NCBI RefSeq assembly: GCF_001428545.1
Contig: NZ_LMHZ01000033.1
Location: forward strand, 1 to 64,000
Direction of reading: 5' to 3'
Length of the DNA stretch: 64,000 nucleotides
Origin: Noviherbaspirillum sp. Root189
GTDB taxonomy: Bacteria; Pseudomonadota; Gammaproteobacteria; Burkholderiales; Burkholderiaceae_D
Both the position numbers and the translations under genes were made by a program. The notes below the pieces were generated by a model that was given only the letters and a program-made list of their open reading frames with translations, had not been told where the DNA came from and made no database searches. Shown piece after piece: positions 16,114-24,641 of the stretch (its first letter is position 1; every line of letters begins with the position of its first letter).

Positions 16114-17639
16114 TTTTTGCCTCCGCCAGCCGGCGTAACACTCTCCAGCACGTAGCTGCCGTCGCTACCTTCCTTGAACGAAAACTCGGCATCTTGGCCA
16201 ACCTTGATGTCGCCAAACGCATCCGGACGCGGCTTGCTAAAGTCCATGGTCATGGCTGGCCATTTCAGTTCCGGTATTGGCTTGTGTGAGAAGGTAATGC
16301 TTTCCTGAGATACTTTCTCGACCTTGCCGACACCCTTGTACGCCTTACCGGCTGACCCCTGCGATGGACGTGCAGAGGCCTGACTCTGTTCTTGGCCTGC
16401 ATACTTGGGAAGAACAGATTTCAGCCTTGCCTCGGAATCAATCAGGAACTGTCCGGAAGCCACGACTTTTTGCCCTTCGGTGAGGCCGCTCAGAACCTCC
16501 GTGTTATCGCCCATGTCCCGACCGGTGGTGACCACAACAGGCTGGATGCTATTGTTTTCGGCTGCCACCAAGACGACTGAACGCTTACCGCTGGTGATGA
16601 CAGCTTCAGTCGGAACAACAAGGCGTGGCACTGCTTTTTCGGCCCTCACTTGGACACGCATCAGCATCCCGGGCGTGAGGCTGTCATCACGGTTATCCAG
16701 TTCGAGTCGAGCCTGAACCGTTCTAGTCGTAACACTTACGCCGGGCAGAATCTCGCGGACTTGGCCAGAGTACTTGCGGTCCGGGTTCCCGGCGAATGAT
16801 GCGTCCACCTTCATTCCAGGCCGAACGGCATTGGCCTGCTGTTCGGGGATTTCAGCCACTAACCAGACCTTGCTCAGCGCGGCCACTTTTGCGACCGTCA
16901 TCCCGGGCGATACCATGGCACCGTCGCGTATAGGCAGTTCAGTTACGACGCCGGCCACAGGAGATGTCAGAGTTAGATTTCGTTGAACCTTTCCGGTCCG
17001 CTCCAGCTGTGCAACCAAGCTGTCGGGAATCGAGAGCGTCCGCATCCTGTCCCGGGCGGCGGAAGCCAGTGCATCATTGCCACTACGCTTGAGCGCTAGG
17101 TACTCCTCTTGTGGAGCAATCCATTCAGGCACAAATAATGTCGCGACAGATTCGCCTCGCTTAATACGCTGCATAGGCGCACGGGCATGCAACCGTTCGA
17201 TATAGCCGGTCACACGGCTCTGTACGACTTCTACAACGCTCTCATCGAACTGAGTGGTGCCGACAAATTCGAAGGCATCCTTCGTTTCCTCACGACGGAC
17301 GGTTGCGTACCGGATACCGAGGTTCTGCTGAAGCATAGGACTGACTTTGACACCACCGTCCCCACCAGCCTCATCCGCGTAGACCGGGACCAGTTCCATG
17401 TCCATGAATGGACTCTTTCCTGGCTTGTCAAATTTCTGCCCGGGCATCATGGGGTCATGCCAGTACAGCACCTTGCGGCCTGACTTGGGGTCGATTGTTT
17501 CTCTCCCAGCTGCCTGCTTCAATGCAGGTCCAGACCCTTTGTCCTGCTGATAATGTGAGCCAATCCAGTAGCCACCAAATGCCAGGCCAGCGCCCGTAAG
17601 AGTCAGGCCCAGTGCCTTGAGTGCAAAATTGTTTTTCAT
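16110..17639 (-). CDS. cusB: CusB-type periplasmic adaptor with a C-terminal CusF-like domain
   Basis: A membrane-fusion protein of 509 residues. After an N-terminal anchor or signal ([18 protein letters not shown]) comes a heavy-metal-binding segment ([20 protein letters not shown], then MDMELVPVY), followed by the barrel-sandwich and beta-barrel domains. From about residue 430 it continues into an extra domain resembling CusF ([18 protein letters not shown], then [10 protein letters not shown]), with the Trp and MxM ligands intact. The tail may make the adaptor carry its own metallochaperone. It overlaps cusA and cusC by four bases each. Confidence 0.92.
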   Translation of the reverse strand: MKNNFALKALGLTLTGAGLAFGGYWIGSHYQQDKGSGPALKQAAGRETIDPKSGRKVLYWHDPMMPGQKFDKPGKSPFMDMELVPVYADEAGGDGGVKVSPMLQQNLGIRYATVRREETKDAFEFVGTTQFDESVVEVVQSRVTGYIERLHARAPMQRIKRGESVATLFVPEWIAPQEEYLALKRSGNDALASAARDRMRTLSIPDSLVAQLERTGKVQRNLTLTSPVAGVVTELPIRDGAMVSPGMTVAKVAALSKVWLVAEIPEQQANAVRPGMKVDASFAGNPDRKYSGQVREILPGVSVTTRTVQARLELDNRDDSLTPGMLMRVQVRAEKAVPRLVVPTEAVITSGKRSVVLVAAENNSIQPVVVTTGRDMGDNTEVLSGLTEGQKVVASGQFLIDSEARLKSVLPKYAGQEQSQASARPSQGSAGKAYKGVGKVEKVSQESITFSHKPIPELKWPAMTMDFSKPRPDAFGDIKVGQDAEFSFKEGSDGSYVLESVTPAGGGKK

Positions 17640-18949
17640 TGCTGTGCCTTCGCGACTGATGCCAACTCATGCGGCACGACTTGATGTTCAAGCTTTGCCC
17701 AAATCAAAGCCGCATCTTTCTCAAGCTCTGCTATCTGCAATTGCTGCTCAAGTTGCGTTTTTCGTGCGCTGAAAACTGCACTCAGACTGCCGGTGCCTGC
17801 GCGATACGCAGCAGTGGCCAACTCGGTTTGCTGGCTGGCGGCGGGCAATAGTTCTGACTTGAGCCGGGCAAGCCTCTCTCTTTGGCTTGAAAGTGTGGAG
17901 GCCAAGGTCCGTATTTCAGTCTGCATCCCCCGTACAGCATCTTCGTACTGCAGCCGAGCTCTCGTTCCCATTGCGGAGCGTTCGGCAATGTCACGGTCCT
18001 GCCTCTGCGACGGGTTGACCGTGATGGGGATACTGACGCCTACGGAAATCATGTTCGAGAAATGCGGCCGCTGGCTGAACCCGGCTTCAATAGACCAGTC
18101 CGGACGTCGCTCCTTTGTAGCTACCGTCGTTTCTGCATCCGCAAGGGTGATGGCTCGCCGGGCAGCGAGAACCGCGGGATGGTACTTCTCTAGGTCTTCA
18201 ATAGAGAGATGCGGAACCCGGGATTCCAATATGGGCGTCTGGTCGGACACCGTCTCCACAGGGGTGGTTGTCCAGCGGCTCAGAGCTAGCTTCGCGTTCT
18301 GGAGCTCCAGTTCGCGCTTTCGGACAGCGTCCCGCGTCTGGGTAACGGCTAACTGGGCCTGTACGACGTCACCTGCTGTAGCTTTGGCACCCCGGTGCGA
18401 CGCTTGAACGGCCGTCAAATCTGCAACAGATTGCTGCTCGAGTGCCTTGACGAGAGCTAGTGACCTCTGCGCATATAGAACTGTGACCCATGCCTTGGCT
18501 GTCTCCTCGCGTACCTTCGCGACATCCGCAAGATAGTTGCCTTCTTCGGATTCGACAGCTCGCTGCGCACGGTCTGAACGGGCGGCCCGCTTATCTGACG
18601 ACACCCATTGTTGCTCGATACCGACCCTACGCATGGTCATGAAATCCTGCGTCGTACTCCAGCGGTCTGCACCGTTGACTGGCAGATTCTCGATTCCGAC
18701 TTTGAGCATCGGGTCCGGGAGCTGGCCAGCTTTCACTGCTGCCTCCCGGCTCGCTTGTACGGCAGCTTCCGCTGCTTTGGGCAAGGAAGAACGCTGTAGC
18801 GATAGCTGCAGTGCCTCGTTCAAGGTCAGTGTACTTGCCTGAGCATGGGCAAAGGCTGTGCCAAACGCCAGAGCTATGAGTGCGCTGACATGACGTAGTG
18901 AATGCGACCGGTTACTTGGAACCAATCGCGTATTGATACGCAAAAACAT
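17636..18949 (-). CDS. cusC: CusC-like outer-membrane efflux protein (TolC family)
   Basis: An outer-membrane channel subunit of 437 residues starting at ATG 18949, with a signal peptide (ALIALAFGTAFAHA). Long coiled-coil helices of the OEP repeats follow (TLNEALQLSLQRSSLPKAAE in the first, AAYRAGTGSLSAVFSARKT in the second). There is no lipobox cysteine, unlike E. coli CusC. It completes the tripartite pump with CusB and CusA. An in-frame ATG at 18976 is also possible. Confidence 0.88.
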   Translation of the reverse strand: MFLRINTRLVPSNRSHSLRHVSALIALAFGTAFAHAQASTLTLNEALQLSLQRSSLPKAAEAAVQASREAAVKAGQLPDPMLKVGIENLPVNGADRWSTTQDFMTMRRVGIEQQWVSSDKRAARSDRAQRAVESEEGNYLADVAKVREETAKAWVTVLYAQRSLALVKALEQQSVADLTAVQASHRGAKATAGDVVQAQLAVTQTRDAVRKRELELQNAKLALSRWTTTPVETVSDQTPILESRVPHLSIEDLEKYHPAVLAARRAITLADAETTVATKERRPDWSIEAGFSQRPHFSNMISVGVSIPITVNPSQRQDRDIAERSAMGTRARLQYEDAVRGMQTEIRTLASTLSSQRERLARLKSELLPAASQQTELATAAYRAGTGSLSAVFSARKTQLEQQLQIAELEKDAALIWAKLEHQVVPHELASVAKAQQ

Positions 18950-19020
18950 GAAACCCCCTGTGACAAAGACGAACACCGGCTCCGGCGATATGCCGGGCGG
19001 CGTGACAACAGGAGGTCAAG

Positions 19021-19398
19021 TCAAATACGCAGTCGCTGCGTTCGGAGGTATGGCGGGTCGTTTCCTGAGTCCAAGACTAGCTCAGACCAGAAAGAGGTGC
19101 GAAAAGGCGGGATAACTGCCGCAATGGCTGGAATGACAAACGAAATGGTCGGCGGGCTAAGCGTCGGCGGCGTTGCAAAGTGCTCTAACGCCAACTTGTC
19201 GCCGACCTGTGCCTCAACACAATGGACAGGCTTTTCCTTATCCATCTCTGCGCAGGGCATTCCTTCCATCATCTCCGGCATGGTCGGCTTTGCAAGTTCC
19301 GGACATACGTACGCAGCCATGGCGATTCCTGAGGTCAGGAACGTCATGAGAAGAACGGTAGCTATAAGCCTGCCGAATGATGATAACAATCTACGCAT
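19021..19398 (-). CDS. Small exported protein heading the cus cluster
   Basis: A 125-residue product with a signal peptide (LIATVLLMTFLTSGIAMA) and a short mature part rich in Met, Cys and Pro (CPELAKPTMPEMMEGMPCAE, then HCVEAQVGDKLALEHF). A second hydrophobic segment (TISFVIPAIAAVIPP) and the tail PPYLRTQRLRI follow. Proteins of this shape often precede cusCBA in Burkholderiales; they have no known biochemistry. The Cys/Met/His content suggests periplasmic metal binding. It is the first gene of the cluster, 71 bases before cusC. Confidence 0.65.
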   Translation of the reverse strand: MRRLLSSFGRLIATVLLMTFLTSGIAMAAYVCPELAKPTMPEMMEGMPCAEMDKEKPVHCVEAQVGDKLALEHFATPPTLSPPTISFVIPAIAAVIPPFRTSFWSELVLDSGNDPPYLRTQRLRI

Positions 19399-19829
19399 TC
19401 ATTGTTAAAGGGTTATTTCAGCTAGTGTAGCGCAACTTGTTCATTGCCACTAGCGAATCAAATCGCGTACAACATTGGAAAATGTTGCCGAGATTGAATA
19501 TAAAGGTTCTTGGATTTGCTAGGTCAAGCATGCATACTTGCAACGTCCGGACCTAAGCACACGTTTTCCAAATTTTCCTTTATAGCCTTCCAATTTTCTC
19601 TATGGGGCGCTCCAGAAAGTCGCTGGATCATATCTCGATGTGGGTTCGCGACGTATAACTGCTCGCCTCGGTCTTTCGAAGGAAAACGTAATATTGTCGC
19701 CAGCGGTAGGTTGCATCTCCAAACTCGTCGGTAGGGCAATAGGGGCGATTACAGGACACCAAGTCCCCGCGTAATGTACTCTTGGAACATCGAGTGTCTC
19801 GGGTTTGGGACGGCCTTTGATAGACACTG
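19399..19829. other. Region upstream of the cus cluster
   Basis: A stretch of 430 bases without a convincing gene. It contains a perfect inverted repeat CAACATT-GGAA-AATGTTG at 19470-19487, about 72 bases before the start of the first cus-cluster gene, which could be an operator for a copper regulator. TACACT on the minus strand near 19430 could be a -10 box. Short open frames here have no recognisable product. Confidence 0.4.
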
Positions 19830-19935
19830 GAGGCTTGAAGATAACTTACGATTTACCGCTCCTGGTAATGTGCCGCAATGTTCCAGCCCCAAGGAAGAAA
19901 GGACTGCCGGTTAAGGTGGGCAGCGCGTCTTCCTT
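19830..19935 (+). pseudogene. Relic of the MFS transporter C-terminus
   Basis: Translation gives GLKITYDLPLLVMCRNVP, against GVKITYDLLLLALCRKVP at the end of the intact MFS gene near 5170-5225. The following bases also resemble the terminator hairpin region of that gene. Nothing upstream of 19830 matches, so only the last 25 or so codons remain. It lies convergent to a dmeF pseudogene exactly as in the intact copy. Confidence 0.75.
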
Positions 19936-19956
19936 TCAAAGTATTTATTCAGCCCT

Positions 19957-20766
19957 TCAGGTTTTGCCGAGCAGGTGATGCACTTCAATCGTCGAGTGGA
20001 CAATTTCCTCATGTATCGAAAGCTCATCGCGAATCTTGCTGGTGGTAAGGCTTGTGTCTTTGGTAACCACACTTAGTGCACAAGAATAGAATCGCTTTCC
20101 CACGCGCCAGACATGCAGATCGACCAGCTTTGTTTGCCTGATGTTGTCGTTCGCCTCGATGATTGCTTGAATTTCGGCGACGACCGGTGCGTCCATCTCA
20201 CGATCTAACAACACTTTGCCGGTATCTATAATCAGGTTCTTCGCCCAGACTGCTACCAATACGGCACCGACAATGCCCCTAACCGGGTCCAGCCAATCCC
20301 ATCCATAAAGCCATCCCCCACAAGCGCAGCAATTGCCAAGAACGAGGTGGTAGCGTCCGCAATGACGTGCACGTAGGCGGACCTAAGGTTGAGGTCATGA
20401 TGTCCGTGATGATGCCCATGCTCACTGTGGTGGTGAGCACCGCTCAGTATCAGTGCACACGCAATGTTCACGACAAGACCAATTACTGCGATGATGATTG
20501 CATCCGGTAGTGGAGGGGCTGCGGAGTGAAAATTCGTTCGACGGAGCTGAACGCCATCATGCCTGCGATACCAAGCAGGAACACCGCACTGGTGTAGCCG
20601 GCCAATATCTCGATTTTCCAGGTGCCAAACGCAAACCTGGGGTCTTATATGTACTTGCGAGCCGCCGAAGAAGCGAAGGCGCTTAAGCCGATAGCAAGTG
20701 CATGCGAGCTCATGTGCCAGCCATCTGCCAGCAGTGCCATCGAGTTGAAACACCAACCTGCTGCAG
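19957..20766 (-). pseudogene. Decayed second copy of dmeF
   Basis: This is closely similar to the intact CDF gene at 5281-6270 but inactivated. The C-terminal 100 codons (19957-20259) are in one frame; a frameshift near 20260-20280 moves the helix V region to another; a further shift near 20500 and an in-frame TAA (RKYI*DPR, near 20648) disrupt the rest. The match ends at about 20766, so the N-terminal 45 codons are missing. The His-rich loop is shorter than in the intact copy. Together with the MFS relic it marks an old duplication of the 5.2-6.1 kb segment. Confidence 0.88.
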
Positions 20767-20785
20767 AGAAAAGGGAAATGAATGG

Positions 20786-20926
20786 ATGGAACGTGAAGAC
20801 CGTAAGCCTCGCAGCAATTGGGGCATCCTATTCGTTGTGGGTGCATGGACAGCAGCCATCTGGGTCCTGTGGCCTATGTCATTGCGCCGCGCGTTGGCGT
20901 TTGAGAGAAACCTCCCTATGAATTGA
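20786..20926 (+). CDS. Possible small single-helix membrane protein
   Basis: A 46-residue frame (MEREDRKPRSNWGILFVVGA start) has a charged N-terminus, one hydrophobic helix with several Trp (WTAAIWVLWPM) and a positively charged tail. An AAGGG stretch lies about 11 bases upstream. Its position beside a pseudogene and its small size make it uncertain; no family was recognised. It may be a real small membrane protein or a chance frame. Confidence 0.3.
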   Translation: MEREDRKPRSNWGILFVVGAWTAAIWVLWPMSLRRALAFERNLPMN

Positions 20927-21022
20927 CGAAGCTGGAAACGACCTTACCAAAGTCAGTCTCAATGTACTGCCCTTCAAGTAACCTTCATGAAGAGTTATTT
21001 CATTTTTGGCTGGACTGCATCA

Positions 21023-21529
21023 TCAGCGAGCAATGGAAAAGAACACTTTGTTCCATAAAACGTGCGTATCCGTCTTATATAAAATTAAAACCGCTGTATC
21101 ACCGGCCATTGTGTTTACTTGGTCAGAGCGATAGCGTTCGTCTGGAGCCATTGTGACTAGCCCGTCGGAGTTCACCTTTATCTTCCAAGGCGATAGGGAC
21201 TCGTATGCCAAGCTGGTGCTTCGCGTGACGTCGGCGGCCTGTGCAGGAGCGTCCACAATTTCGACCTGAAGCTGAACTCTATCCCCTTGTCGAAGTCGGA
21301 TAACGTTCTTGCGAAAAACAGCCATCGCTGCCTTATCGCTTTTGAACGTCATACGATGCAGGTCTGCCTCACCAAGCACGATTTGATCATTGACACGTAC
21401 TCGTAAAGAGGAAACTTCTCGGTGCGATTCCCCTGCAACGCTTGGTACGCTGAACACGAACGAGAGCCCAGGCAGAACGCGCCACAAGGTCTGCTCAAGA
21501 CGTTTTAAAATGGTGGTTCTATATTGCAT
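21023..21529 (-). CDS. Uncharacterised exported protein
   Basis: A 168-residue frame with a probable signal peptide (LPGLSFVFSVPSVAGE) and a beta-rich mature part (SSLRVRVNDQIVLGEADLH, then RLRQGDRVQLQVEIVDAP and KIKVNSDGLVTMAPDE). It lacks cysteine clusters or recognisable catalytic motifs. It has no operon partner: the dmeF relic lies downstream and the Mn exporter gene ends 70 bases upstream. I do not recognise a family; an envelope or adhesion-type role is only a guess from the composition. Confidence 0.5.
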   Translation of the reverse strand: MQYRTTILKRLEQTLWRVLPGLSFVFSVPSVAGESHREVSSLRVRVNDQIVLGEADLHRMTFKSDKAAMAVFRKNVIRLRQGDRVQLQVEIVDAPAQAADVTRSTSLAYESLSPWKIKVNSDGLVTMAPDERYRSDQVNTMAGDTAVLILYKTDTHVLWNKVFFSIAR

Positions 21530-21602
21530 TTCTTTTTCACTTGAAGGAAAAACAGTGCGATTGCTCTCGTTGGTTCAGCAGATTTGGCGACACTACTCTG
21601 GA

Positions 21603-22178
21603 TTAAAATCCTAAGCTTTTTCCAGCACCAAGCAACGTGGCAAAGCCAAGAACGGCGAAGATACCCGCCGCAATGGTGTGTACCAGTCGCACAGGAAGTC
21701 GATTGGCCAACCGGTCGCCGAGCAGAACCGCCGGCACATTCGCGATCATCATTCCAAGGGTGGTACCAGCAACGACCGCCACAAACGTGTTGTACTGCGC
21801 CGCCAACGCAATGGTCGCCACTTGAGTCTTGTCGCCCATCTCCGCGAGGAAGAATGCTACAAACGTAGCACCAAGAACCCCGAAACGCGATAGCTTGGCA
21901 TCGTCTTCATCAAACTTATCTGGAATGAGAGTCCAAACAGCCATTGCGATAAACGATACGCCTAGAATCCAACGCAGCGTCCCAGGATCCAGTAACGACG
22001 TGATCCAGGCACCGAGTGCACCCGCAAAACCATGATTGAACAGCGTTGCGCCCAAGATGCCTAATGCTATCGGTATGGGCTTGCGAAATTTTGCTGCGAG
22101 GATGAATGCGAGGAGTTGTGTCTTGTCGCCGATTTCGGCCAACGCAACGATGCCAGTCGAGATAAGGAATGCTTCCAT
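21603..22178 (-). CDS. mneA: TMEM165/GDT1-family manganese exporter
   Basis: A 191-residue six-helix membrane protein with two copies of the family motif ExGDKT: ALAEIGDKTQLLAFILA in the first half and FLAEMGDKTQVATIALA in the second. Bacterial members export Mn(II) and relieve manganese toxicity. The start ATG 22176-22178 gives the usual length; the open frame extends upstream through the riboswitch but is not coding there. A manganese riboswitch immediately upstream supports the substrate. The symbol mneA is by analogy. Confidence 0.87.
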   Translation of the reverse strand: MEAFLISTGIVALAEIGDKTQLLAFILAAKFRKPIPIALGILGATLFNHGFAGALGAWITSLLDPGTLRWILGVSFIAMAVWTLIPDKFDEDDAKLSRFGVLGATFVAFFLAEMGDKTQVATIALAAQYNTFVAVVAGTTLGMMIANVPAVLLGDRLANRLPVRLVHTIAAGIFAVLGFATLLGAGKSLGF

Positions 22179-22202
22179 TTGTAATACGCTCCCAGGCCGG
22201 AC

Positions 22203-22254
22203 AAAAATTCCAATGACCATACTTCTCCCCGGCCAGTCCGAAGGCAGTATGGTC
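22203..22254 (-). terminator. Rho-independent terminator in the riboswitch expression platform
   Basis: On the minus strand GACCATACT (22246-22254) pairs perfectly with AGTATGGTC (22215-22223), followed within ten bases by a T-run (22203-22207). It begins where the riboswitch aptamer ends and lies 25 bases before the exporter start, so metal binding can be expected to decide between terminator and read-through. Confidence 0.7.
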
Positions 22255-22356
22255 AAAGGTCTTGCCAAGCTTAGGAACCGCTTACGCCATGGCCGAACGG
22301 CCAAGTGTGTTGACGCAAGCACCTCCAGAAGTGTGAAGGTAGGCTACTCCCCAATG
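22251..22356 (-). ncRNA. yybP-ykoY manganese riboswitch
   Basis: The minus strand carries the conserved 5' block GGGGAGTAGCC (22342-22352), a variable hairpin, and the 3' block GGCAAGACCTTT ending near 22251, in the order and spacing of yybP-ykoY aptamers. This class binds Mn(II) and switches on exporters such as MntP and TMEM165-type proteins, which fits the gene that follows. Confidence 0.85.
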
Positions 22357-22365
22357 ACGGGACAG

Positions 22366-22371
22366 ATTATA
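22366..22371 (-). promoter_or_regulatory. -10 box of the riboswitch transcript
   Basis: A perfect TATAAT on the minus strand lies about 15 bases before the first conserved riboswitch block. The -35 region (22390-22395, TAGACG on the minus strand) is weak, so the promoter may depend on an extended -10 (TGCTATAAT). Confidence 0.6.
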
Positions 22372-22511
22372 GCAACCTCTGCCGGTGCGCGTCTATTACG
22401 CTAATAGGGTCAATTTATCAATTGTCTGCACCACATTTAACGTTTCACTTCTAGCGCGCTAGGACAATAGTGTCTAACGGGCTAAGCTGTGCAGGCTGGT
22501 AAAACAAGTAG

Positions 22512-22930
22512 TCAATTTGGGAAGGCCGGGTGTGCTTCATCTAATCTTCGCAACTTGCTTGTGGAAGAACCGTGTATATCAGACATAAAATTGCCAGCGT
22601 TTAAGGGTTTTACGATGTACTTTGATATCCAAAGAAGATTACTTCGATGAATGTACTCGTAGCTCGCAGCAGCGCTGAGGATGAATATCGGTATACCAGA
22701 CAATGCGGGATTAGATCGCACTTGTTTCAGCACCTCGATGCCGTCCAAGTGTGGCAGCTTCAAGTCGAACAGAATGAGTGATGGATGACCTATCTTCCGT
22801 TTAGCGTATAGTCCGTGGCATGTCAGGTATTGCAACCGTCTCGCACGACATCCGCTTTTGCAACGAAGCCGCAGCTCTTCAATAGTTTAAGCGTAAGGTA
22901 AACGGCGGCTTCGTCGTCTTCGATGAGTTA
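22512..22930 (-). pseudogene. Broken response-regulator receiver protein
   Basis: The 3' part (22512-22835) encodes the second half of a receiver domain with the phospho-acceptor block LILFDLKLPHLDG and KPLNAG. The first half is found in a different frame just upstream on the minus strand (IEDDEAAVYLTLKLLKSCGF near 22860-22925), with a frameshift near 22830 and no usable start (TAA precedes it). The layout is that of a phytochrome-associated or RcpA-like single-domain regulator. It is not functional as written. Confidence 0.75.
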
Positions 22931-23139
22931 CAGTTCATATGCCATTTCGGATTTATACCCCTTGCATAGTTTCCTTCCTTGAGTCGAGGAGAGAAGGTCC
23001 TATCTCGCTTGAGTTTTGTCAAACCTCCCATCTTGCATCTATAAGTGTAGCCATCGCTAACCGACTTCGTGCCTGTCACGTTTGATAACAATTTTGCCAC
23101 AACTGATTCTCCTGTCGAGGGTCTATCTTCGTAGATGGA

Positions 23140-23153
23140 CCTTATTGATAAGG
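23140..23153 (+). promoter_or_regulatory. Small palindrome overlapping the lipoprotein Shine-Dalgarno
   Basis: CCTTATTGATAAGG is a perfect palindrome that can fold as a 5-bp stem with a TTGA loop; its right arm shares bases with the strong Shine-Dalgarno AAGGAGG. It could hide the ribosome site or be a protein-binding site. The stem is short, so this is only suggestive. Confidence 0.3.
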
Positions 23154-23161
23154 AGGATTTT

Positions 23162-23440
23162 ATGATTTCAAAAAAAATTACCGTTGTCGCTTCTGTGTTG
23201 TTGGCAGTTGGACTAACCGCTTGCGACATTGATAAAACAAAAGAAGGAAAGGTCAGCCTGCCGAAATATGAAGTAGAAAAGACCAAGGAAGGCAGCGTAA
23301 AGCTCCCTGAGTATGACGTAAAGACGCCCGATGTTACGGTTAAAAAAGAAGAAAAGACAGTTGAAGTCCCGACCATCAAGAAAGAAGAGCGAACCGTTCA
23401 AGTGCCGAACGTTGACGTCACTTCTGCTAAAGAAAAATAA
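23162..23440 (+). CDS. Small lysine/glutamate-rich lipoprotein with short repeats
   Basis: A 92-residue product starting at ATG 23162 after AAGGAGG. The lipobox (AVGLTAC) puts the lipidated cysteine at about residue 21. The mature part is charged and repetitive: KTKEGKVSLPKYEVE is followed by KTKEGSVKLPEYDVK, then TVEVPTIKKEERTVQVP. It is probably an envelope protein anchored to a membrane. The repeat style is known from uncharacterised proteobacterial lipoproteins; no function is known. Confidence 0.75.
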   Translation: MISKKITVVASVLLAVGLTACDIDKTKEGKVSLPKYEVEKTKEGSVKLPEYDVKTPDVTVKKEEKTVEVPTIKKEERTVQVPNVDVTSAKEK

Positions 23441-23926
23441 TCAAAGATAGCCGTTTGTCGGGGGCCTCCCCGACAAATAATGTAACTCCCAAAGCAGCAA
23501 GCAGGCGATGGTCTACTGGCTACAAAACGGCGAAGAAGATTCGTTTTGGTCTACGGCGAGGTGCTGAATCTCGAAAGGGATTTGGGTTCATCGTGCGAAT
23601 GCTTTCTGCAACTCACACCACCTCTTCGTATAGCGAGGTCTCTTGTTTTCAGCTTTTACCATTTACCGCCTTTTTGTTCCAGATGGGACTACGCAAAAAG
23701 TGCCACAGCCAAATCGCTTGTTTAAGACGTCAGGCGTGCTATCAAAGCGCTACAGTGCCTTGCTTGTTCCTCTAAAACGTCAAAAGCGATGCCTGTATTT
23801 GGCCGGCGAAAGCTAACTCTAATAGAATCACGCCGTTCCAATGCATTGAAGGTTGGGATACGTACACCAAGCAGAGTGCTGCGGACATTGTCATAGAAGG
23901 TCTTGAAGACAAAAGTGGGACAGTGT
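23441..23926. other. About 480 bases without a supported gene
   Basis: Several short frames are open on both strands, the longest on the plus strand at 23455-23775, but none has a family resemblance, a good ribosome site or a sensible composition. GTTTGTCGGGG/CCCCGACAAAT near 23454-23478 forms a hairpin that may terminate the lipoprotein transcript. Confidence 0.45.
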
Positions 23927-24277
23927 TTAACTTGGAATCGGAGGCGCAAACAGTGTCCGAGCGTCGTCTCCGGAGGCTACCGGCGCAGTAATCGTCGGTA
24001 TTACGTTGTCTGGACCACGCTCGACTTCAAAGCAGAGAAAGCCACAGCAGTGTTGCTCCTGGCGAGCCAGCGATTCAACGTCCGCGGCGGCGTCCCTTTT
24101 ATAGGTCAGACGAGCGCTCAAGCCTTCAACCTGATCCGCAATCAATGCCTCGGAAGTGAGGTCATTTAGCCACTGGGCCCGGCTTCTGAAGTTAACCGGT
24201 GACAAAGTGCAAGCAATTGGAGCCACTGTATCGTATTTATGGGGTGTCCTTTCATCAAATTTTACAGCTGGAGCCAC
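23927..24277 (-). CDS. Uncharacterised protein paired with a MerT-like gene
   Basis: About 100-116 residues, cytoplasmic. The conserved core is IACTLSPVNFRSRAQWLNDL, then VEGLSARLTYKRDAAADVES and EQHCCGFLCFEVE; the CC pair late in the protein is its most striking feature. Proteins of this pattern occur near heavy-metal genes in Burkholderiales, with no assigned function. Two GTG starts are possible, 24277 and 24226; the family core fits the second, but neither has a clear ribosome site. The first overlaps the upstream gene by 23 bases, suggesting translational coupling. Confidence 0.6.
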   Translation of the reverse strand: MAPAVKFDERTPHKYDTVAPIACTLSPVNFRSRAQWLNDLTSEALIADQVEGLSARLTYKRDAAADVESLARQEQHCCGFLCFEVERGPDNVIPTITAPVASGDDARTLFAPPIPS

Positions 24278-24548
24278 ACCCGCAGCCGCTGGTACTTTGC
24301 GTTAAGATCGATTTCGCCTTGCGCCGACGACGAGCGATAAGAAATGCACCAATGCCCAGAGTGGAAACACCTGTCACGGGCAGATACCAGCCAGTTGCTG
24401 CGGCCCCTAGTCCGGACAACCCAAGCCAGGCAAACAATGGAGTGACCAGAGGGATGCTGACGCAACACGCAGCACAGGCTGCGGCAACAGCACCGGTGGC
24501 ACCTACTGCCCCAGCTACCGAGCCTAATTTCGTTTTTGTTACCTTCAT
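24255..24548 (-). CDS. MerT/MerF-like small membrane protein with cysteine pairs
   Basis: A 97-residue protein with two membrane segments. The first has the cluster ACAACCVSIPLVTPLFAWLG, whose CC pair (residues 28-29) sits where MerT and MerF carry their Hg-binding cysteines. The short C-terminal tail adds CGCGSSC. The start ATG 24548 has AAAGGAG upstream. It is controlled by a divergent MerR-type promoter. I infer a role in moving or binding a thiophilic metal; whether Hg(II) is the substrate is unproven, and no merA or merP is nearby. Confidence 0.65.
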   Translation of the reverse strand: MKVTKTKLGSVAGAVGATGAVAAACAACCVSIPLVTPLFAWLGLSGLGAAATGWYLPVTGVSTLGIGAFLIARRRRKAKSILTQSTSGCGCGSSCKI

Positions 24549-24588
24549 CACTACTCCTTTCGTTCGTCAAAAAGATCTGCTTGCATGA

Positions 24589-24619
24589 AAGGTACGACCT
24601 CAAGTAACTTGAGGTGCAA
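24589..24619 (-). promoter_or_regulatory. MerR-type promoter with 19-bp spacer and dyad operator
   Basis: For the minus-strand gene, TTGCAC (24614-24619) and TACCTT (24589-24594) are separated by 19 bases, the overlong spacing that MerR-family activators correct by twisting DNA. Between them lies a perfect 8-3-8 dyad, ACCTCAAG-TAA-CTTGAGGT (24597-24615). The divergent regulator gene starts at 24642, so the same site can autoregulate it. Confidence 0.85.
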
Positions 24620-24641
24620 GGACTTTTTGATAGGAGACGTT

